This document shows positions 18,016 through 28,131 of a DNA stretch of 64,000 nucleotides, in pieces; within the stretch, counting starts at the first letter, position 1; each line of letters starts with the position of its first letter. The DNA is from CAYSPT01 sp964432985. GTDB taxonomy: Bacteria; Muiribacteriota; CAYSPT01. The translations under genes were made by a program, and so were the position numbers. The stretch covers positions 62,001 to 126,000 of the forward strand of contig CAYSPT010000004.1 of NCBI GenBank assembly GCA_964432985.1, in the 5' to 3' direction. The notes below the pieces were generated by a model. That model ran no database searches and was not told where the DNA came from. It saw only the letters and a list, made by a program, of their open reading frames with translations.

Positions 18016-18810
18016 CTAAAACAACAGGTGTTCCATTCCCACTATCACGCCGGGCACGGTAGCGACGCGTCGGACCGCCAGGAGAACACCGGGGACATAA
18101 CACTCCCGCCCGATGGTGTCGTGCCGGACGGTCAGCGTTTCTCCCGGCCCGCCGAACACCACTTCCTGGTGGGCGCAGAGACCCGGCAGACGTACCGCGT
18201 GCACCTTGACTCCGTCCACACCGTGTCCCCGTCCATTGCCGTCAAGCGCTTCCCGGCCGGCTTTCATATTGATCGCTTTTGCCAGCAGTGAAGCGGTACG
18301 CAGCGCGGTCCCCGACGGGGAATCTTTTTTACCGTCGTGATGCCGCTCAATGATCTCCACCGTGCCAAAGTGCCGGGCGGCGATCTTCGAAAGCTCGATC
18401 ATGAGCACGGCACCCAGGGAGAAATTGGGAGCGATTATCACGTTGCGGCCGCTCGTCGCCGCTTCCGAGCGAATGACACCGATGGCTTCTTCGGTCAGTC
18501 CGGTGGTACCGACCACCACGTGGCAGCCGTTTTTAAGCGAGACGGATATGTTGTGAGCCGTCACGTCCGGCAGGGTGAAATCGATTACAACGTCGGGTTT
18601 CAGCTGGATTACAGCCGTTTCCAGGGAACCACCGGTAATCACACCGCAAGCTCCGACGCCGGCCGCGATCCCGGCATCACGGCCCACCGCCCCCGGGTCG
18701 ACAGCTCCAACCAGTCTGGTGCCCCTGTCTTGAAGCACACCGGCCACCACGGCCCGGCCCGTCCGTCCGGCAGAACCGGCTACCAGTACGTCAACAGCCT
18801 TATCTTCCAT
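18016..18810 (-). CDS. dapB: 4-hydroxy-tetrahydrodipicolinate reductase
   Basis: A 264-residue NAD(P)H-dependent enzyme of the diaminopimelate/lysine pathway. The dinucleotide loop GSAGRTGR is at 12-19, DFTLPD near 77, GTTGLTEE near 101 and the catalytic ERHHDGKKDSPSGTA at 155-169. Length and order match DapB. Other dap genes are not in the window. Confidence 0.93.
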   Translation of the reverse strand: MEDKAVDVLVAGSAGRTGRAVVAGVLQDRGTRLVGAVDPGAVGRDAGIAAGVGACGVITGGSLETAVIQLKPDVVIDFTLPDVTAHNISVSLKNGCHVVVGTTGLTEEAIGVIRSEAATSGRNVIIAPNFSLGAVLMIELSKIAARHFGTVEIIERHHDGKKDSPSGTALRTASLLAKAINMKAGREALDGNGRGHGVDGVKVHAVRLPGLCAHQEVVFGGPGETLTVRHDTIGRECYVPGVLLAVRRVATVPGVIVGMEHLLF

Positions 18811-18955
18811 AACCGACTCATCCTATCTTTTTGTTTCGTTTATGTAATCCCGAAGACTTTACAAACTCTTCTACTGCGGCTCGTAAATGACCGGACATCC
18901 AAATGCAGTATACCAACGCCTGGTTTTCGGAGTACCGAACCGCCCGGTAAACCGG

Positions 18956-19402
18956 TTATTTCAGACGAAGCCGGGCAACCAGGGCCCTGAGTGCAGCGAT
19001 GTAACTGTGTCTGCCAAATCCTGAAACCACTCCGAGGCAGACCGGAGACACCAGTGATTTCTTCCGGAACTCCTCCCGGGCGTAGATGTTGGAGAGGTGA
19101 ACTTCAACAGCCGGGATATCAATGGCCGACAGGGCGTCTCGGAGACTGACGCTGGTATGTGTCAGTCCGCCAGGATTGAGCAGCACGCCGTGGGCGCCTT
19201 TCATTTCCTGGTGGAGAAAGTCGATGATCTCTCCTTCGTGGTTGGATTGGAAAAACCGAAGCTCAACGCCCAATTCCCGGGCGGTTTCTTCTACCGACCG
19301 GTTTATGTCATCGAGGGTGTCAGTTCCGTAGACATCCTGTTCCCGCTGGCCCAGCAGGTTCAGGTTCGGCCCGTTGATAACCAGTATTATCTGTGTTGCC
19401 AC
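18956..19402 (-). CDS. aroQ: Type II 3-dehydroquinate dehydratase
   Basis: A 148-residue enzyme of the shikimate pathway. NGPNLNLLGQRE is followed by catalytic Tyr25; the loop NHEGEIID, LNPGGLTHTSV and HLSN (His101) are conserved. The GTG at 19402 is preceded by AAGGAGG at proper spacing, so the in-frame GTG at 19423 is rejected. It is the last gene of a minus-strand run that also carries aroB. Confidence 0.93.
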   Translation of the reverse strand: MATQIILVINGPNLNLLGQREQDVYGTDTLDDINRSVEETARELGVELRFFQSNHEGEIIDFLHQEMKGAHGVLLNPGGLTHTSVSLRDALSAIDIPAVEVHLSNIYAREEFRKKSLVSPVCLGVVSGFGRHSYIAALRALVARLRLK

Positions 19403-19461
19403 GAATTCAACCTCCTTCTTCACCGCAGTGCATTATACCATTGCTTTACTCTTGAAAACTG

Positions 19462-22400
19462 CTAAAATCCTCTTCCGTCCTGAACTGATCCGGCCTTCTG
19501 CATAAGGGAGCGGGCCTGGTCTTGAAGCCCGGCTGATCTATAAACCTCGGCGGCGGCTTTGAGATTGTAATAGAGCTGTTCTTTTGCCTGATCTGAGCCG
19601 GCGGCGGCCCTTTTTTCCAATTCAACGATAAGTTGTCCGTAGGTTTCGATTGTTCCATCCACATTCCCCATGTTCTTCTGAAGATAGGCTATCTGGCTTA
19701 GAACATCAACTGAATCGGCACCAATAGCGAGTGCTTCACGATATTGTGCCAGGGCCTGTTCGAACCAGGGCATTTTTTTGGGATGAAGGCTGACCAGGCC
19801 GTGCTCGAACAGGATATCTCCCAAAAGGACGTTGGTTTTAATATGCCCGGGATCGCTTTTGATAATGGTCTCCGCACGACTGCGGGCACTGGTCAGTTTT
19901 CCTTCCAGCAGGTCCAACCAGGCGAGTTTATAATTAACTTCCCGGCTTTTGGGGTCCCGCTGGAGAGCCTGCTGCAGGGCGGAGCGAATAAATGCTTCCG
20001 GGAAAGAATACCGGTAGAGGAATGCGGCCAGATGCAGGAACGTGTCCACATCCACCTTATCTCCAAAAGCTGACACATAGCGGGAAGCAAGCCTGCTTCC
20101 ATCCAGATGCTTAGGACTTAAGGTGACGGTGCTGCCTCTGAACAGATGAAGTGGAGCCAGGTACGAAATCAACTGGAAATCATCGGAGTTTACGGGACCG
20201 GGGGCTACGTAACGTCCCAGATGTTCTTCATCAAAACACAAATTGTAGGCCAGTATGACTGGAGAAGTTATTCCCATGGAAGCGAGGTCCGAAGAAGCTT
20301 TCGGATTAAGGTTATTGAAGAATCTGTCCCCCAGACGCAGGTGGTCAAATGGCTGATCCGAGCCCACCAGGTACGAGTCTCCTGATCCGTTGTACCAGAG
20401 CTCCGTATGGGGAAACACACTTTGAAACGTCCGCAGGGCTATCTGGAAGACCTCTGACGAGGACTCATACCTCTGAATCCACTGGAGAAACACTCCCCCC
20501 GGCTGGAGGATGCGCTTGACATTGCTAAAGTGCTCTACGGTATACAGGCTGCCGATTCCGGCAATCCACGGATTCGACGGCTCGGAGATTATCAGGTCGT
20601 ATGTACGGTCTGTTGTCAGAACATAACTCCTGGCGTCGTCGATGATGACCCGTACCCGCGGGTCCTGCCAGAATCGAAAATTGGAGTCGGCAAAGAAACG
20701 GCTGGCCCGCTCCACCTCGGGTGAAAGCTCCACACAATCGATGGTTTCGAAAGGATACAATGAGAGGGACCCAACAGTCATACCGCTTCCAAGACCGATA
20801 ACCAGGCTGCTTTTGGGTGTATCACGGGTAAGCAATACGGTCAGGTGAGCCATAAATTTCTGGGTAAAAACATCGAAATTACCGGTGGAAGCATCGTTCT
20901 TCCCATTAATCAGCAGGCTTATCACTCCGTTCGGAAGCCGGAGTACCCCGGCGGTAACGGAGAGTCCCTCTTCGTAGAATAGAAAGTCGGAGTTTCCCAG
21001 TGCCTGACGAAAATCGGAGAAGTTCTTTACTTCAGAAAAACGTTTGGGCCGGTAAAAAACACCGGAGTTGAGCACGGAGGGATCCCACGGGGGACAGAAA
21101 ACGAGGTAGATTCCGGCCACTATGACGCAGACGGCCGGGATGGCCAGGCGAAACCGGGACGACCTGGTTGCAGACATCAGGCAGGCCATCGAGATCACCG
21201 CCAGGATTCCAACTCCAAGCTCCAGGGTGTGACGGAGTCCCAACCAGGACAGCAGGACAAGACCGGTCAACGACGACCCGACGATACATCCCAGAGTGTT
21301 CACGGCGTAAACAGAAGCCACATCACGCCCTACCAGGCCCCGAGAAAGTACAATTCTGCGAACCACCACCGGCATGGCCGCCCCCAGTCCTACCGTCGGC
21401 AGCAGCATGACCAGCGCGCACAGTACCATCTCCATACCCAGGTAGGCGGTAAAACTGGTGCCGGCCAACGGCCTGATTTTCAAAAACAAGTAGGGCAGCA
21501 CCCCGAAGACAGGCAGTGCCAGCAGAGCGGAAATCCAGGTGCTTCCGAGGATGACACCCAAAACTCCGTCCAGTTGCCGGGTGGTGCGGAACCTGTCAGC
21601 GAAGCGGGAAGCAATCAGGCTGCCCAGAGACAGGCCCAGGATGTAGGTTCCCAGGATGAGAGTGATGGAGTAGGTAGAACTACCCAAAAGAAGCGTCAGC
21701 AGCCTCGACCAGGCAATCTGCAGCATCATGGCTGATGCCCCGGTGGCAAAATAGGCCAGCAGCAACCATCGTACTCTTTGCTCAGTCGGGACAGGTGAGC
21801 CCGTGCCGTCTGGCGCTGAACCTGATTCAGGTGGCAACTCTTGACTATGCCCTGCCCGACAGCGGGAAGCGAGCAGTAGGGCCCCACCAGCGGCCACAGC
21901 ACTCAAAGCTATCGCCACATACAGAGTGGACGACCAGCCCAGGACCCGCAAAAGCCAGAAACCGCACATGAGAGCACCGGCAGCCGCTCCCAAGCTATTA
22001 ACGAAATAGAGACGACCCACCGACCGGCCTGTCCTGCCTGATCGTGAAACGGCATAATGAGCGATGAATGGGAATGTCGCCCCCAGGAACGTAGTAGGAA
22101 CGATGAGCAGTACGCCAACGCCCATGAACTTGAACACCAGCATATGAAACCATGAGGGGCTGTGTGCCGCCAGGAACGGATACCAGCCCTCAAACATTTT
22201 TGCCAGTGACGGAAAGATAAGAGCGTAGAGACAGACCCCGAATTCCAGGTAAGCGTAGGCTTTCAGGAATAACACGCGCCGGTCAAGCCGAGACGTCCCT
22301 CGGTGAAGCCGAGGCGTCCCTCGGTGAAGCCGAGGCGTCCCTCGGTGAAGCCGAGGCGTTATCCGGCCGGCCAGCCAGCTGCCAAGAGCCAGGCCGCCCA

Positions 22401-22542
22401 TAAAGGCTGCTACTACGGCGCTGAAGGCCACTACCGAGTGCCCGATGACGAGGGTAAACCGCTCCGTCCAGAGCACTTCGTACATAAGGCCTGCGGCGCC
22501 GCTTAAAAAGAAAAGAACGAGAAGCGTCAGTTCATGTACCAT
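19462..22542 (-). CDS. Membrane-spermidine synthase-like-TPR fusion protein
   Basis: A 1026-residue protein in three parts. Residues 1-480 hold about 12-14 membrane helices in two halves (each with LxxAxxAxxLQxxWxR-like starts, for example AYFATGASAMMLQIAWSR). A spermidine-synthase-like Rossmann domain follows (about 500-740, with VIGLGSGMT near 583 and a DDAR motif). The C-terminus has TPR-like repeats (about 850-1000). Such fused proteins are widespread but their reaction is unknown; polyamine synthesis is not proven. It sits in the aroB-aroQ run with a 70-bp gap after aroB. The ATG at 22542 has only a distant GGAG; a longer form starting at 22638 would overlap aroB. Confidence 0.75.
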   Translation of the reverse strand: MVHELTLLVLFFLSGAAGLMYEVLWTERFTLVIGHSVVAFSAVVAAFMGGLALGSWLAGRITPRLHRGTPRLHRGTPRLHRGTSRLDRRVLFLKAYAYLEFGVCLYALIFPSLAKMFEGWYPFLAAHSPSWFHMLVFKFMGVGVLLIVPTTFLGATFPFIAHYAVSRSGRTGRSVGRLYFVNSLGAAAGALMCGFWLLRVLGWSSTLYVAIALSAVAAGGALLLASRCRAGHSQELPPESGSAPDGTGSPVPTEQRVRWLLLAYFATGASAMMLQIAWSRLLTLLLGSSTYSITLILGTYILGLSLGSLIASRFADRFRTTRQLDGVLGVILGSTWISALLALPVFGVLPYLFLKIRPLAGTSFTAYLGMEMVLCALVMLLPTVGLGAAMPVVVRRIVLSRGLVGRDVASVYAVNTLGCIVGSSLTGLVLLSWLGLRHTLELGVGILAVISMACLMSATRSSRFRLAIPAVCVIVAGIYLVFCPPWDPSVLNSGVFYRPKRFSEVKNFSDFRQALGNSDFLFYEEGLSVTAGVLRLPNGVISLLINGKNDASTGNFDVFTQKFMAHLTVLLTRDTPKSSLVIGLGSGMTVGSLSLYPFETIDCVELSPEVERASRFFADSNFRFWQDPRVRVIIDDARSYVLTTDRTYDLIISEPSNPWIAGIGSLYTVEHFSNVKRILQPGGVFLQWIQRYESSSEVFQIALRTFQSVFPHTELWYNGSGDSYLVGSDQPFDHLRLGDRFFNNLNPKASSDLASMGITSPVILAYNLCFDEEHLGRYVAPGPVNSDDFQLISYLAPLHLFRGSTVTLSPKHLDGSRLASRYVSAFGDKVDVDTFLHLAAFLYRYSFPEAFIRSALQQALQRDPKSREVNYKLAWLDLLEGKLTSARSRAETIIKSDPGHIKTNVLLGDILFEHGLVSLHPKKMPWFEQALAQYREALAIGADSVDVLSQIAYLQKNMGNVDGTIETYGQLIVELEKRAAAGSDQAKEQLYYNLKAAAEVYRSAGLQDQARSLMQKAGSVQDGRGF
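22280..22361. repeat. 21-bp tandem repeat in the membrane/SpeE-like gene, nearly four copies
   Basis: Units start at 22280, 22301, 22322 and 22343 (last truncated), encoding RGTPRLH-type heptads (PRLHRGT) in a loop between the first membrane helices. Confidence 0.93.
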
Positions 22543-22612
22543 GATTATTTTAGTGGCTCCGGTATTCTCATGTAATGTAATCCGGATATTCCACAAGCTT
22601 GCCAGCTGCGGG

Positions 22613-23722
22613 TTAATCCTGTTCGATAAACCGGTCAAACACCCGGTTCACCGTATCCGCGGGCACATCATCCTTGACGATCACCCGGCCAATACCGGCG
22701 GGCAGCACCAGATTGAGCCGGCCGCGGCGGTGCTTTTTGTCGGCTCCCATGGCCGACAGGACCTCGTCGGGCGACACCTTCAGGCCCGGTCTTTGCGAAA
22801 GGTTGATAGGAAGACGAAGCTTCTCAAGAAGCCGGCGCTGCCGTCGTACCGCATCAGCCGTCATGAGTCCGAGTTCCTGTGCCAGCTCGGCGGCGGCGCA
22901 CATCCCCAGGCTCACCGCTTCGCCGTGCAGCAGACTGCGGTATCCGGAGGCTTTTTCCAGGGCGTGCCCCAGAGTGTGCCCGTAATTAAGCACCATCCTC
23001 CGGCCCTGCTCCTGTTCGTCCTCCGCCACCACCGCTGCCTTTAACTCCACGCTGCGCTGCACCATTTCGGCGAGCACATCCGGGTCACCGGCCAGCACCC
23101 GGGCAGCATTTTTCTCCATAAATGCGACCATGCCCTCATCCAGCGTTACCGCCATCTTTACCACCTCGGCCAGACCGGCCCGGAATGACCGGGGAGGCAG
23201 GGTCATGAGCGTGCTCACATCGCACACCACCATCCAGGGCTGGTAAAAAGCGCCCACCAGGTTTTTACCCTGGGGAAGATTGACACCTACCTTACCGCCT
23301 ACCGAAGCGTCAACCTGGGCCAGCAGCGTGGTGGGAACCTGTACCCACCGCATGCCGCGCATGAAGGTGGCGGCGGCGAATCCGGACAGGTCGCCCAGCA
23401 TACCGCCGCTGAGGTTGATCACCAGACCGTCACGGTGAAATCCCCCTTCGAGAAGCGTCCGGTAGACCTTCCGCACCGAAGCCAGCGTCTTGGTGCGCTC
23501 GCCCCGGCCCAGCACCAGGGTGCCGGCCACGTCTACCGGTGAGTTGTTCAAGGCTGTTAAGAGGCGCTGCAGGTGCAGTTCGGCGACTTTCTCATCGGTC
23601 ACCACCAGGCACCGGCCCGTAATCCCGTTTTCGGTAAGCAGCGCGTCCAGAGACCTGATGATCCCGGGGCCGACATACACCCGGTAGGCCCGGCTCGACG
23701 CTTCTACCCGTACCGTTCGCAT
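22613..23722 (-). CDS. aroB: 3-dehydroquinate synthase
   Basis: A 369-residue NAD- and metal-dependent enzyme that makes dehydroquinate from DAHP. VPTTLLAQVDASVGGKVGVN, GKNLVGAFYQP, FRAGLAEVVK, LNYGHTLGHALE and HGEAVSLGM carry the usual substrate and metal (Glu, His, His) ligands. The common GGGVxGD appears as SGGMLGD. It starts 4 bp after the tatD stop and is likely co-transcribed with metG-tatD. Confidence 0.95.
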   Translation of the reverse strand: MRTVRVEASSRAYRVYVGPGIIRSLDALLTENGITGRCLVVTDEKVAELHLQRLLTALNNSPVDVAGTLVLGRGERTKTLASVRKVYRTLLEGGFHRDGLVINLSGGMLGDLSGFAAATFMRGMRWVQVPTTLLAQVDASVGGKVGVNLPQGKNLVGAFYQPWMVVCDVSTLMTLPPRSFRAGLAEVVKMAVTLDEGMVAFMEKNAARVLAGDPDVLAEMVQRSVELKAAVVAEDEQEQGRRMVLNYGHTLGHALEKASGYRSLLHGEAVSLGMCAAAELAQELGLMTADAVRRQRRLLEKLRLPINLSQRPGLKVSPDEVLSAMGADKKHRRGRLNLVLPAGIGRVIVKDDVPADTVNRVFDRFIEQD

Positions 23723-23726
23723 GTGC

Positions 23727-24539
23727 TCAGCTCTCCTCTTCAGTCAGGGCCAACGGGAACTCCAGACCGAAAAACACGCAGGCGTTGGCCAGGAAAACCG
23801 GGGCCACGTCGTACGCCGGTTTACCTCTCACCTCCGCCAGTTTCTTCACCACGTGCTCCACCAGGGCCGGCTCGTTTGTGCGCCGCCCCCTGAACGGTGC
23901 AGGTGTCAGGTACGGCGCATCTGTCTCCGGCAGCAGGCGGTTCAGGGGAACGTAGGCCGCCACTTCCCGGGCTACGGGCGCGTTTTTAAATGTGACCGGC
24001 CCTCCCAGGGATATGAACGCCCCCATATCGAGATAGATTCTGGCTTCTTTCACTCCGCCGGAAAAGCAGTGGATAAGGACACCCTTGTCCGGGAAAATTT
24101 CCTTGAGGCAGCCTTCCAGGTCATCGAAGGCGTCACGGCAGTGGATCACTGCCGGCAGCCCCTTCTCCCGTGCCAGTTGAAGCTGCTGAAGAAACACCTG
24201 CTGCTGCACTTCGTGTGACGGGCCGTCCCAGTAGTAGTCAAGCCCGATTTCTCCCACAGCCACCACCTGCGTATCGTCAAGCAGGGCCGTTATTTCGTCC
24301 GCCGATTCCTTCCAGGTGCCGGCGTCGTGAGGGTGAACCCCGCAATTGGCCAGAACGATGTCGTGACGGTGGGCCAGGTCGACGGCTGCCCGGCTGGACT
24401 CCAGGTTCGACCCGGGGCTGACGATGAGCTTGAGACCGGCTGTACGGGCGTTATCCACAATCTCGTCACGCTGCCCAGCAAATTTTTCGTCATCCAGGTG
24501 GGCGTGCACGTCACACAGCGGCAGCAAATCGTTCTTCAT
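23727..24539 (-). CDS. tatD: TatD-family metal-dependent deoxyribonuclease
   Basis: A 270-residue amidohydrolase-like barrel: N-terminal DVHAHLD metal site, GVHPHD, VGEIGLDYYWD, HCRDAFDD, IHCFSG and ETDAPYLTP. These are metal-dependent DNases or tRNA/peptide-related hydrolases. Its ATG overlaps the metG stop by 4 bp (ATGA), a common metG-tatD pairing. Confidence 0.93.
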   Translation of the reverse strand: MKNDLLPLCDVHAHLDDEKFAGQRDEIVDNARTAGLKLIVSPGSNLESSRAAVDLAHRHDIVLANCGVHPHDAGTWKESADEITALLDDTQVVAVGEIGLDYYWDGPSHEVQQQVFLQQLQLAREKGLPAVIHCRDAFDDLEGCLKEIFPDKGVLIHCFSGGVKEARIYLDMGAFISLGGPVTFKNAPVAREVAAYVPLNRLLPETDAPYLTPAPFRGRRTNEPALVEHVVKKLAEVRGKPAYDVAPVFLANACVFFGLEFPLALTEEES

Positions 24540-26479
24540 GAGATCCTGGTTCCAACAGGAATATCGCGGTCCACCGAGAGCAACCCGAGATTCTTGCTGC
24601 TGCCTGCAGCCAGCAGCATACCCCGGGACTCCACCCCCATGATGGTAGCAGGTTTCAGATTAGCCACCACGATGATCTTCCGGCCGACCAGCTCGTCTGG
24701 CTGGTAGCAGTTGGCAATGCCCGCCACCAGCTGCCGCTTCTCGTCGCCGCCCAGGGTTATCTGCAGCTTCAGCAGGTTGCGGCTTCCCTCCACCACTTCG
24801 GCGCTCAGAATTTCGGCCACCCGCAGCTCCACAGAAGCGAAATCTTCGATAGCTATCTCCGGAAGCGGCCCGGTCTTCTTGCCTTTCTTCGAGGCTTTCT
24901 TGCCCTGCTTACCTTTCACAGCAGCCTGTTTCTTCTTCCTGTCCAGCCGGGGGAATACGGGAGCGCCTCCCTTGACCTGGATATTCCCGGTCAACTCTCC
25001 GAACCGGGCGGCAGGGCCCGTTAACTCCCCGTCGGCAACCTCCGGCAGCCCGAGCTGCTCCCTGAAGGCAGCGCTGGTAGCGGGAACAAACGGGTATAGG
25101 AGGAGGCTCACCAGCCGCAGGCCTTCCACCAGGGAGTAGAGCACCGTGGTGAGCTCGGCTTCTTTACCCTCTTTCTTGAGTGTCCAGGGAGCGGAGTAGT
25201 CCACGTACTGATTGAGCTCCCTGACCAGGCGCCAGATGTCATCGGCGGCCCGGTCGATCTGGTACTCCGCCATATGCGCTTTCACGTCAGCCACTACCGC
25301 CTCCACTACCTCGGGAAGCGAGGCGAAGCGTTCCGTAACCAGGGCCTCGGGCTCCAGGGAGCCCCCGCGGTACTTACGGATGAGCCCGATGGTCCGGTTG
25401 AGCAGGTTTCCCAGGTCGTTGGCCAGATCGGCGTTGTACTTCTCCTCGAAGCGGTTCCGTGAGAAATCGCCGTCGGCTGTGGCCTGGATCTCTTTCAACA
25501 AGTAGTATCTCAACGCCTCGGGGCCGTATTCCTCGGCGATTTGAACCGGGTCCACCGCGTTGCCCAGCGATTTGCTCATCTTGCGGCCCTCGGAGGTGAG
25601 GAATCCGTGGACGAACACCGCTTTAGGAAGCGGTACACCGGCGGAAAGCAGCATCCCGGGCCAGATACCGGCGTGGAACCGCAGAATGTCCTTGCCGATG
25701 CAGTGCACATCCGCCGGCCAGCACTCCTCGTAAAGCGGTGTCTCATCGGCGAAACCGACTCCCGACAGGTAATTGGTCAGGGCGTCGCACCACACGTAAA
25801 TGACCTGTTCCGGGTCATCGGGAACGGGGATACCCCACTGAAGCGATGTCCTGGGACGGGAGAAGCTTACATCCTTGAGACCTTCGCGGGCCAGGGAGAG
25901 TATCTCGTTTTTCCGCTTTTCCGGGTAAACCCTCAGCTCGTCGGTCTCGATGAGCCGTGCGATCTCGTCGCTGTACCGCGAAAGCTTGAAGAAGTAGTTT
26001 TCCTCGGCGACGTCCTTGAGCTCCATCTGCGGGTGGTTCGGGCACACTCCGTCTTCGATGTCACGGTCCGTCAAAAACTTCTCGCACCCGGCACAGTACA
26101 CACCGGTGTACTCGCGCTTGTATATGTCCCCCTGGTCAGCCATGCGTTTCCACAGCTTGTGGCAGGAGGGCCAGTGTGCTTCCCGGTCGGTGGTCCTGAA
26201 AAAGTAAGAGTAATCAACCGACAGCAGCCGGCACAGGTCACGGAAGCTCTCGGCGTTGCGGTCGGCCAGCTCCTGGGGCGTTATCCCCTGCTCCGCCGCG
26301 GTTTCCGCCTGCTTTACCCCGTGCTCGTCCATCCCGGTCTGGAAGCGTACCCGGTCCCCCACCAGCTGCCTGAACCGGGCGATACAGTCCGCCTGCACAA
26401 ACTCCAGGGCGTGCCCCATATGGGGCTTGGCGTTGGCATAGGCGATGGCCGTGGTTATGTAATAGGTTTTACTGCACAT
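24536..26479 (-). CDS. metG: Methionyl-tRNA synthetase
   Basis: A 647-residue class I synthetase. The HIGH motif is HMGH (20-23), the zinc region CAGCEKFL..CPNHP lies near 150, and KMSKS near 303. A Lys-rich linker (about 515-540) leads to a C-terminal EMAPII-type tRNA-binding domain (IEDFASVELRVAEIL..QLVAGIANCY). The 4-bp overlap with tatD is seen. The linker is long and basic, which may add tRNA affinity. Confidence 0.96.
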   Translation of the reverse strand: MCSKTYYITTAIAYANAKPHMGHALEFVQADCIARFRQLVGDRVRFQTGMDEHGVKQAETAAEQGITPQELADRNAESFRDLCRLLSVDYSYFFRTTDREAHWPSCHKLWKRMADQGDIYKREYTGVYCAGCEKFLTDRDIEDGVCPNHPQMELKDVAEENYFFKLSRYSDEIARLIETDELRVYPEKRKNEILSLAREGLKDVSFSRPRTSLQWGIPVPDDPEQVIYVWCDALTNYLSGVGFADETPLYEECWPADVHCIGKDILRFHAGIWPGMLLSAGVPLPKAVFVHGFLTSEGRKMSKSLGNAVDPVQIAEEYGPEALRYYLLKEIQATADGDFSRNRFEEKYNADLANDLGNLLNRTIGLIRKYRGGSLEPEALVTERFASLPEVVEAVVADVKAHMAEYQIDRAADDIWRLVRELNQYVDYSAPWTLKKEGKEAELTTVLYSLVEGLRLVSLLLYPFVPATSAAFREQLGLPEVADGELTGPAARFGELTGNIQVKGGAPVFPRLDRKKKQAAVKGKQGKKASKKGKKTGPLPEIAIEDFASVELRVAEILSAEVVEGSRNLLKLQITLGGDEKRQLVAGIANCYQPDELVGRKIIVVANLKPATIMGVESRGMLLAAGSSKNLGLLSVDRDIPVGTRIS

Positions 26480-26522
26480 GGCTCCTCCTGAACCTCACTT
26501 TCTTGACTTCTATACAAATTCC

Positions 26523-27977
26523 CTAACCTGACGCGCCGGACTCTGCCGGCGGCGGCTCATCCTCTGCTGGCTCATCCTCCAGAATAATATCTGCGCAGGC
26601 GGCCCGGTTGCCGCCTTTCTCCCGGGCTTCTCCCAGCGCGGCTGCCGCCGTCTTGATAAGCGTCTCTCCGCGGGCTTTCTGGGCCCGGTACGGGGCGATA
26701 CCGCAGCTCACCGTGCATACCGTTGGATTATCGGGATCGCCAAAGGATGTATCCTCGATTTTCTCCCGGATACGGCCGGCGCCGATCAGGGCGCCCTCGG
26801 GATCGGTGTCGGAAAAAATGATCCAGAACGTGCCGGGAGAAGGGGAGGTAATCACGTCGATGACCCGCAGGTGCTTGTTCAGTACCGCTCCCACCTGGCG
26901 GGTCAGAACAGTCAGGTCCGACGCGTGTTCGGGCGCGTTGTCCACCGACACGTCCAGAACCGCCATCTGGGTGTTGTACCGGCGGCTGAAAGCCATCTCC
27001 TCCAGCAGACGCTGCTTGAAATACTCCGGTCTGAACAGCCCGGTGGTCTCGTCGACAAATCCCGTCTCGAACATCTGGATACGGCGGTACCCGGCTTCAA
27101 CCAGTGAAGCCAGCTGGATCATGAACTCCTGGTCCGGGCGGGAAAACTTGATTTCGTCCTTCTTGTTAACGAACCCGAGCACCCCGACGAATTCTTCCCC
27201 GGTCCCGATGGGAACGCAGCAAAAGGTCTTGACCGGGGTCTTCAGATCACAGAACTCCTCGAAATCCTTGAACACCAGCTCCCGCGCCTCCCGGTGAGAA
27301 AGCAGCGGGACCTTTTCGTGACGCACGATTTCAGCTATGGTACGGTCGGCCGGGAACCGGTTCTTGATATGGAACAGCTTCTGTATCTCGCGGGCGGCTG
27401 AAGGCTCGAAGCCCACCACCTTTTCCATGACGAACTCTTCCGCCTCGCGGTCGTACCGCATAGCGTATGCCCATTCCAGATCGACAATGCGCACCACGTG
27501 GGATAGCCCAACCGAGAACAGCTCGCCCAGCACGTGGATACCCATGACCTGGTGCGCGATATCGTACAGTACCCCGAGCTCGGCGGCGGTGCGTTCGGTC
27601 TTCTGAACGCTCATCTTTACATGCTCCACCTGAATGTCCTTGCCGCGCACGGCCCGGTCCACCGTCTGGACCACCCGGTTGAACGATTTCATGGTGTCCC
27701 CGATAGCGTCTGTTTCGGTGATCTCCGGGATCAGTTCTCCGTGCCCGTCCGCCAGCGAGTCCATGGACTTCCTGAGTTTTCTCAGAGGAAACGTGAAACT
27801 CCGGGCCAGGGGCCAGCTTAAAAGAACCGCGAACAGGATGCACCCGCCGGCTGCATACCACAGCCGCCGGTCCCCGAAAGCCCCCAGCGCCAGGCCGGAA
27901 GCCAGGATCGAGACGATCGCGGCCAGGAGCAGAAATCCAAGAATCCTCAGTCCCACCGCCACAGTGTTGAGTCTCAC
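26523..27977 (-). CDS. Membrane HAMP-GAF protein with degenerate GGDEF domain
   Basis: A 484-residue protein with two membrane helices (about 11-35 and 39-57), a HAMP-like linker (58-112), a GAF domain (about 135-295, VPIGTGEEFVGVLGFVNK) and a GGDEF-like fold (300-460, DETTGLFRPEYFKQRL). The active-site GGDEF is replaced by a SPGTF-type stretch, so cyclase activity is unlikely. An acidic Pro-rich tail closes the protein. It is probably a signal sensor or a GTP/c-di-GMP-related regulator; the ligand is unknown. Confidence 0.7.
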   Translation of the reverse strand: MRLNTVAVGLRILGFLLLAAIVSILASGLALGAFGDRRLWYAAGGCILFAVLLSWPLARSFTFPLRKLRKSMDSLADGHGELIPEITETDAIGDTMKSFNRVVQTVDRAVRGKDIQVEHVKMSVQKTERTAAELGVLYDIAHQVMGIHVLGELFSVGLSHVVRIVDLEWAYAMRYDREAEEFVMEKVVGFEPSAAREIQKLFHIKNRFPADRTIAEIVRHEKVPLLSHREARELVFKDFEEFCDLKTPVKTFCCVPIGTGEEFVGVLGFVNKKDEIKFSRPDQEFMIQLASLVEAGYRRIQMFETGFVDETTGLFRPEYFKQRLLEEMAFSRRYNTQMAVLDVSVDNAPEHASDLTVLTRQVGAVLNKHLRVIDVITSPSPGTFWIIFSDTDPEGALIGAGRIREKIEDTSFGDPDNPTVCTVSCGIAPYRAQKARGETLIKTAAAALGEAREKGGNRAACADIILEDEPAEDEPPPAESGASG

Positions 27978-28131
27978 CCTGATTCCCCTTCCTTATTATT
28001 AAGTATCATAGTATATATCGCTTTGCCCGGCCGGGCAAGGCTATCGGTATGGCAAGCAGCGGTGGCGAGTCACCACTTTGTTTTGAGTCTAGTGATTAGC
28101 CAACGTTAGTATGCAAAAGGACGTAAATTGA

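Noticed and set aside
16808..18810. Lysine biosynthesis operon (dapL-dapB)
   Set aside because: The aminotransferase has no specific LL-DAP aminotransferase pattern that I can identify, so the link is only adjacency.
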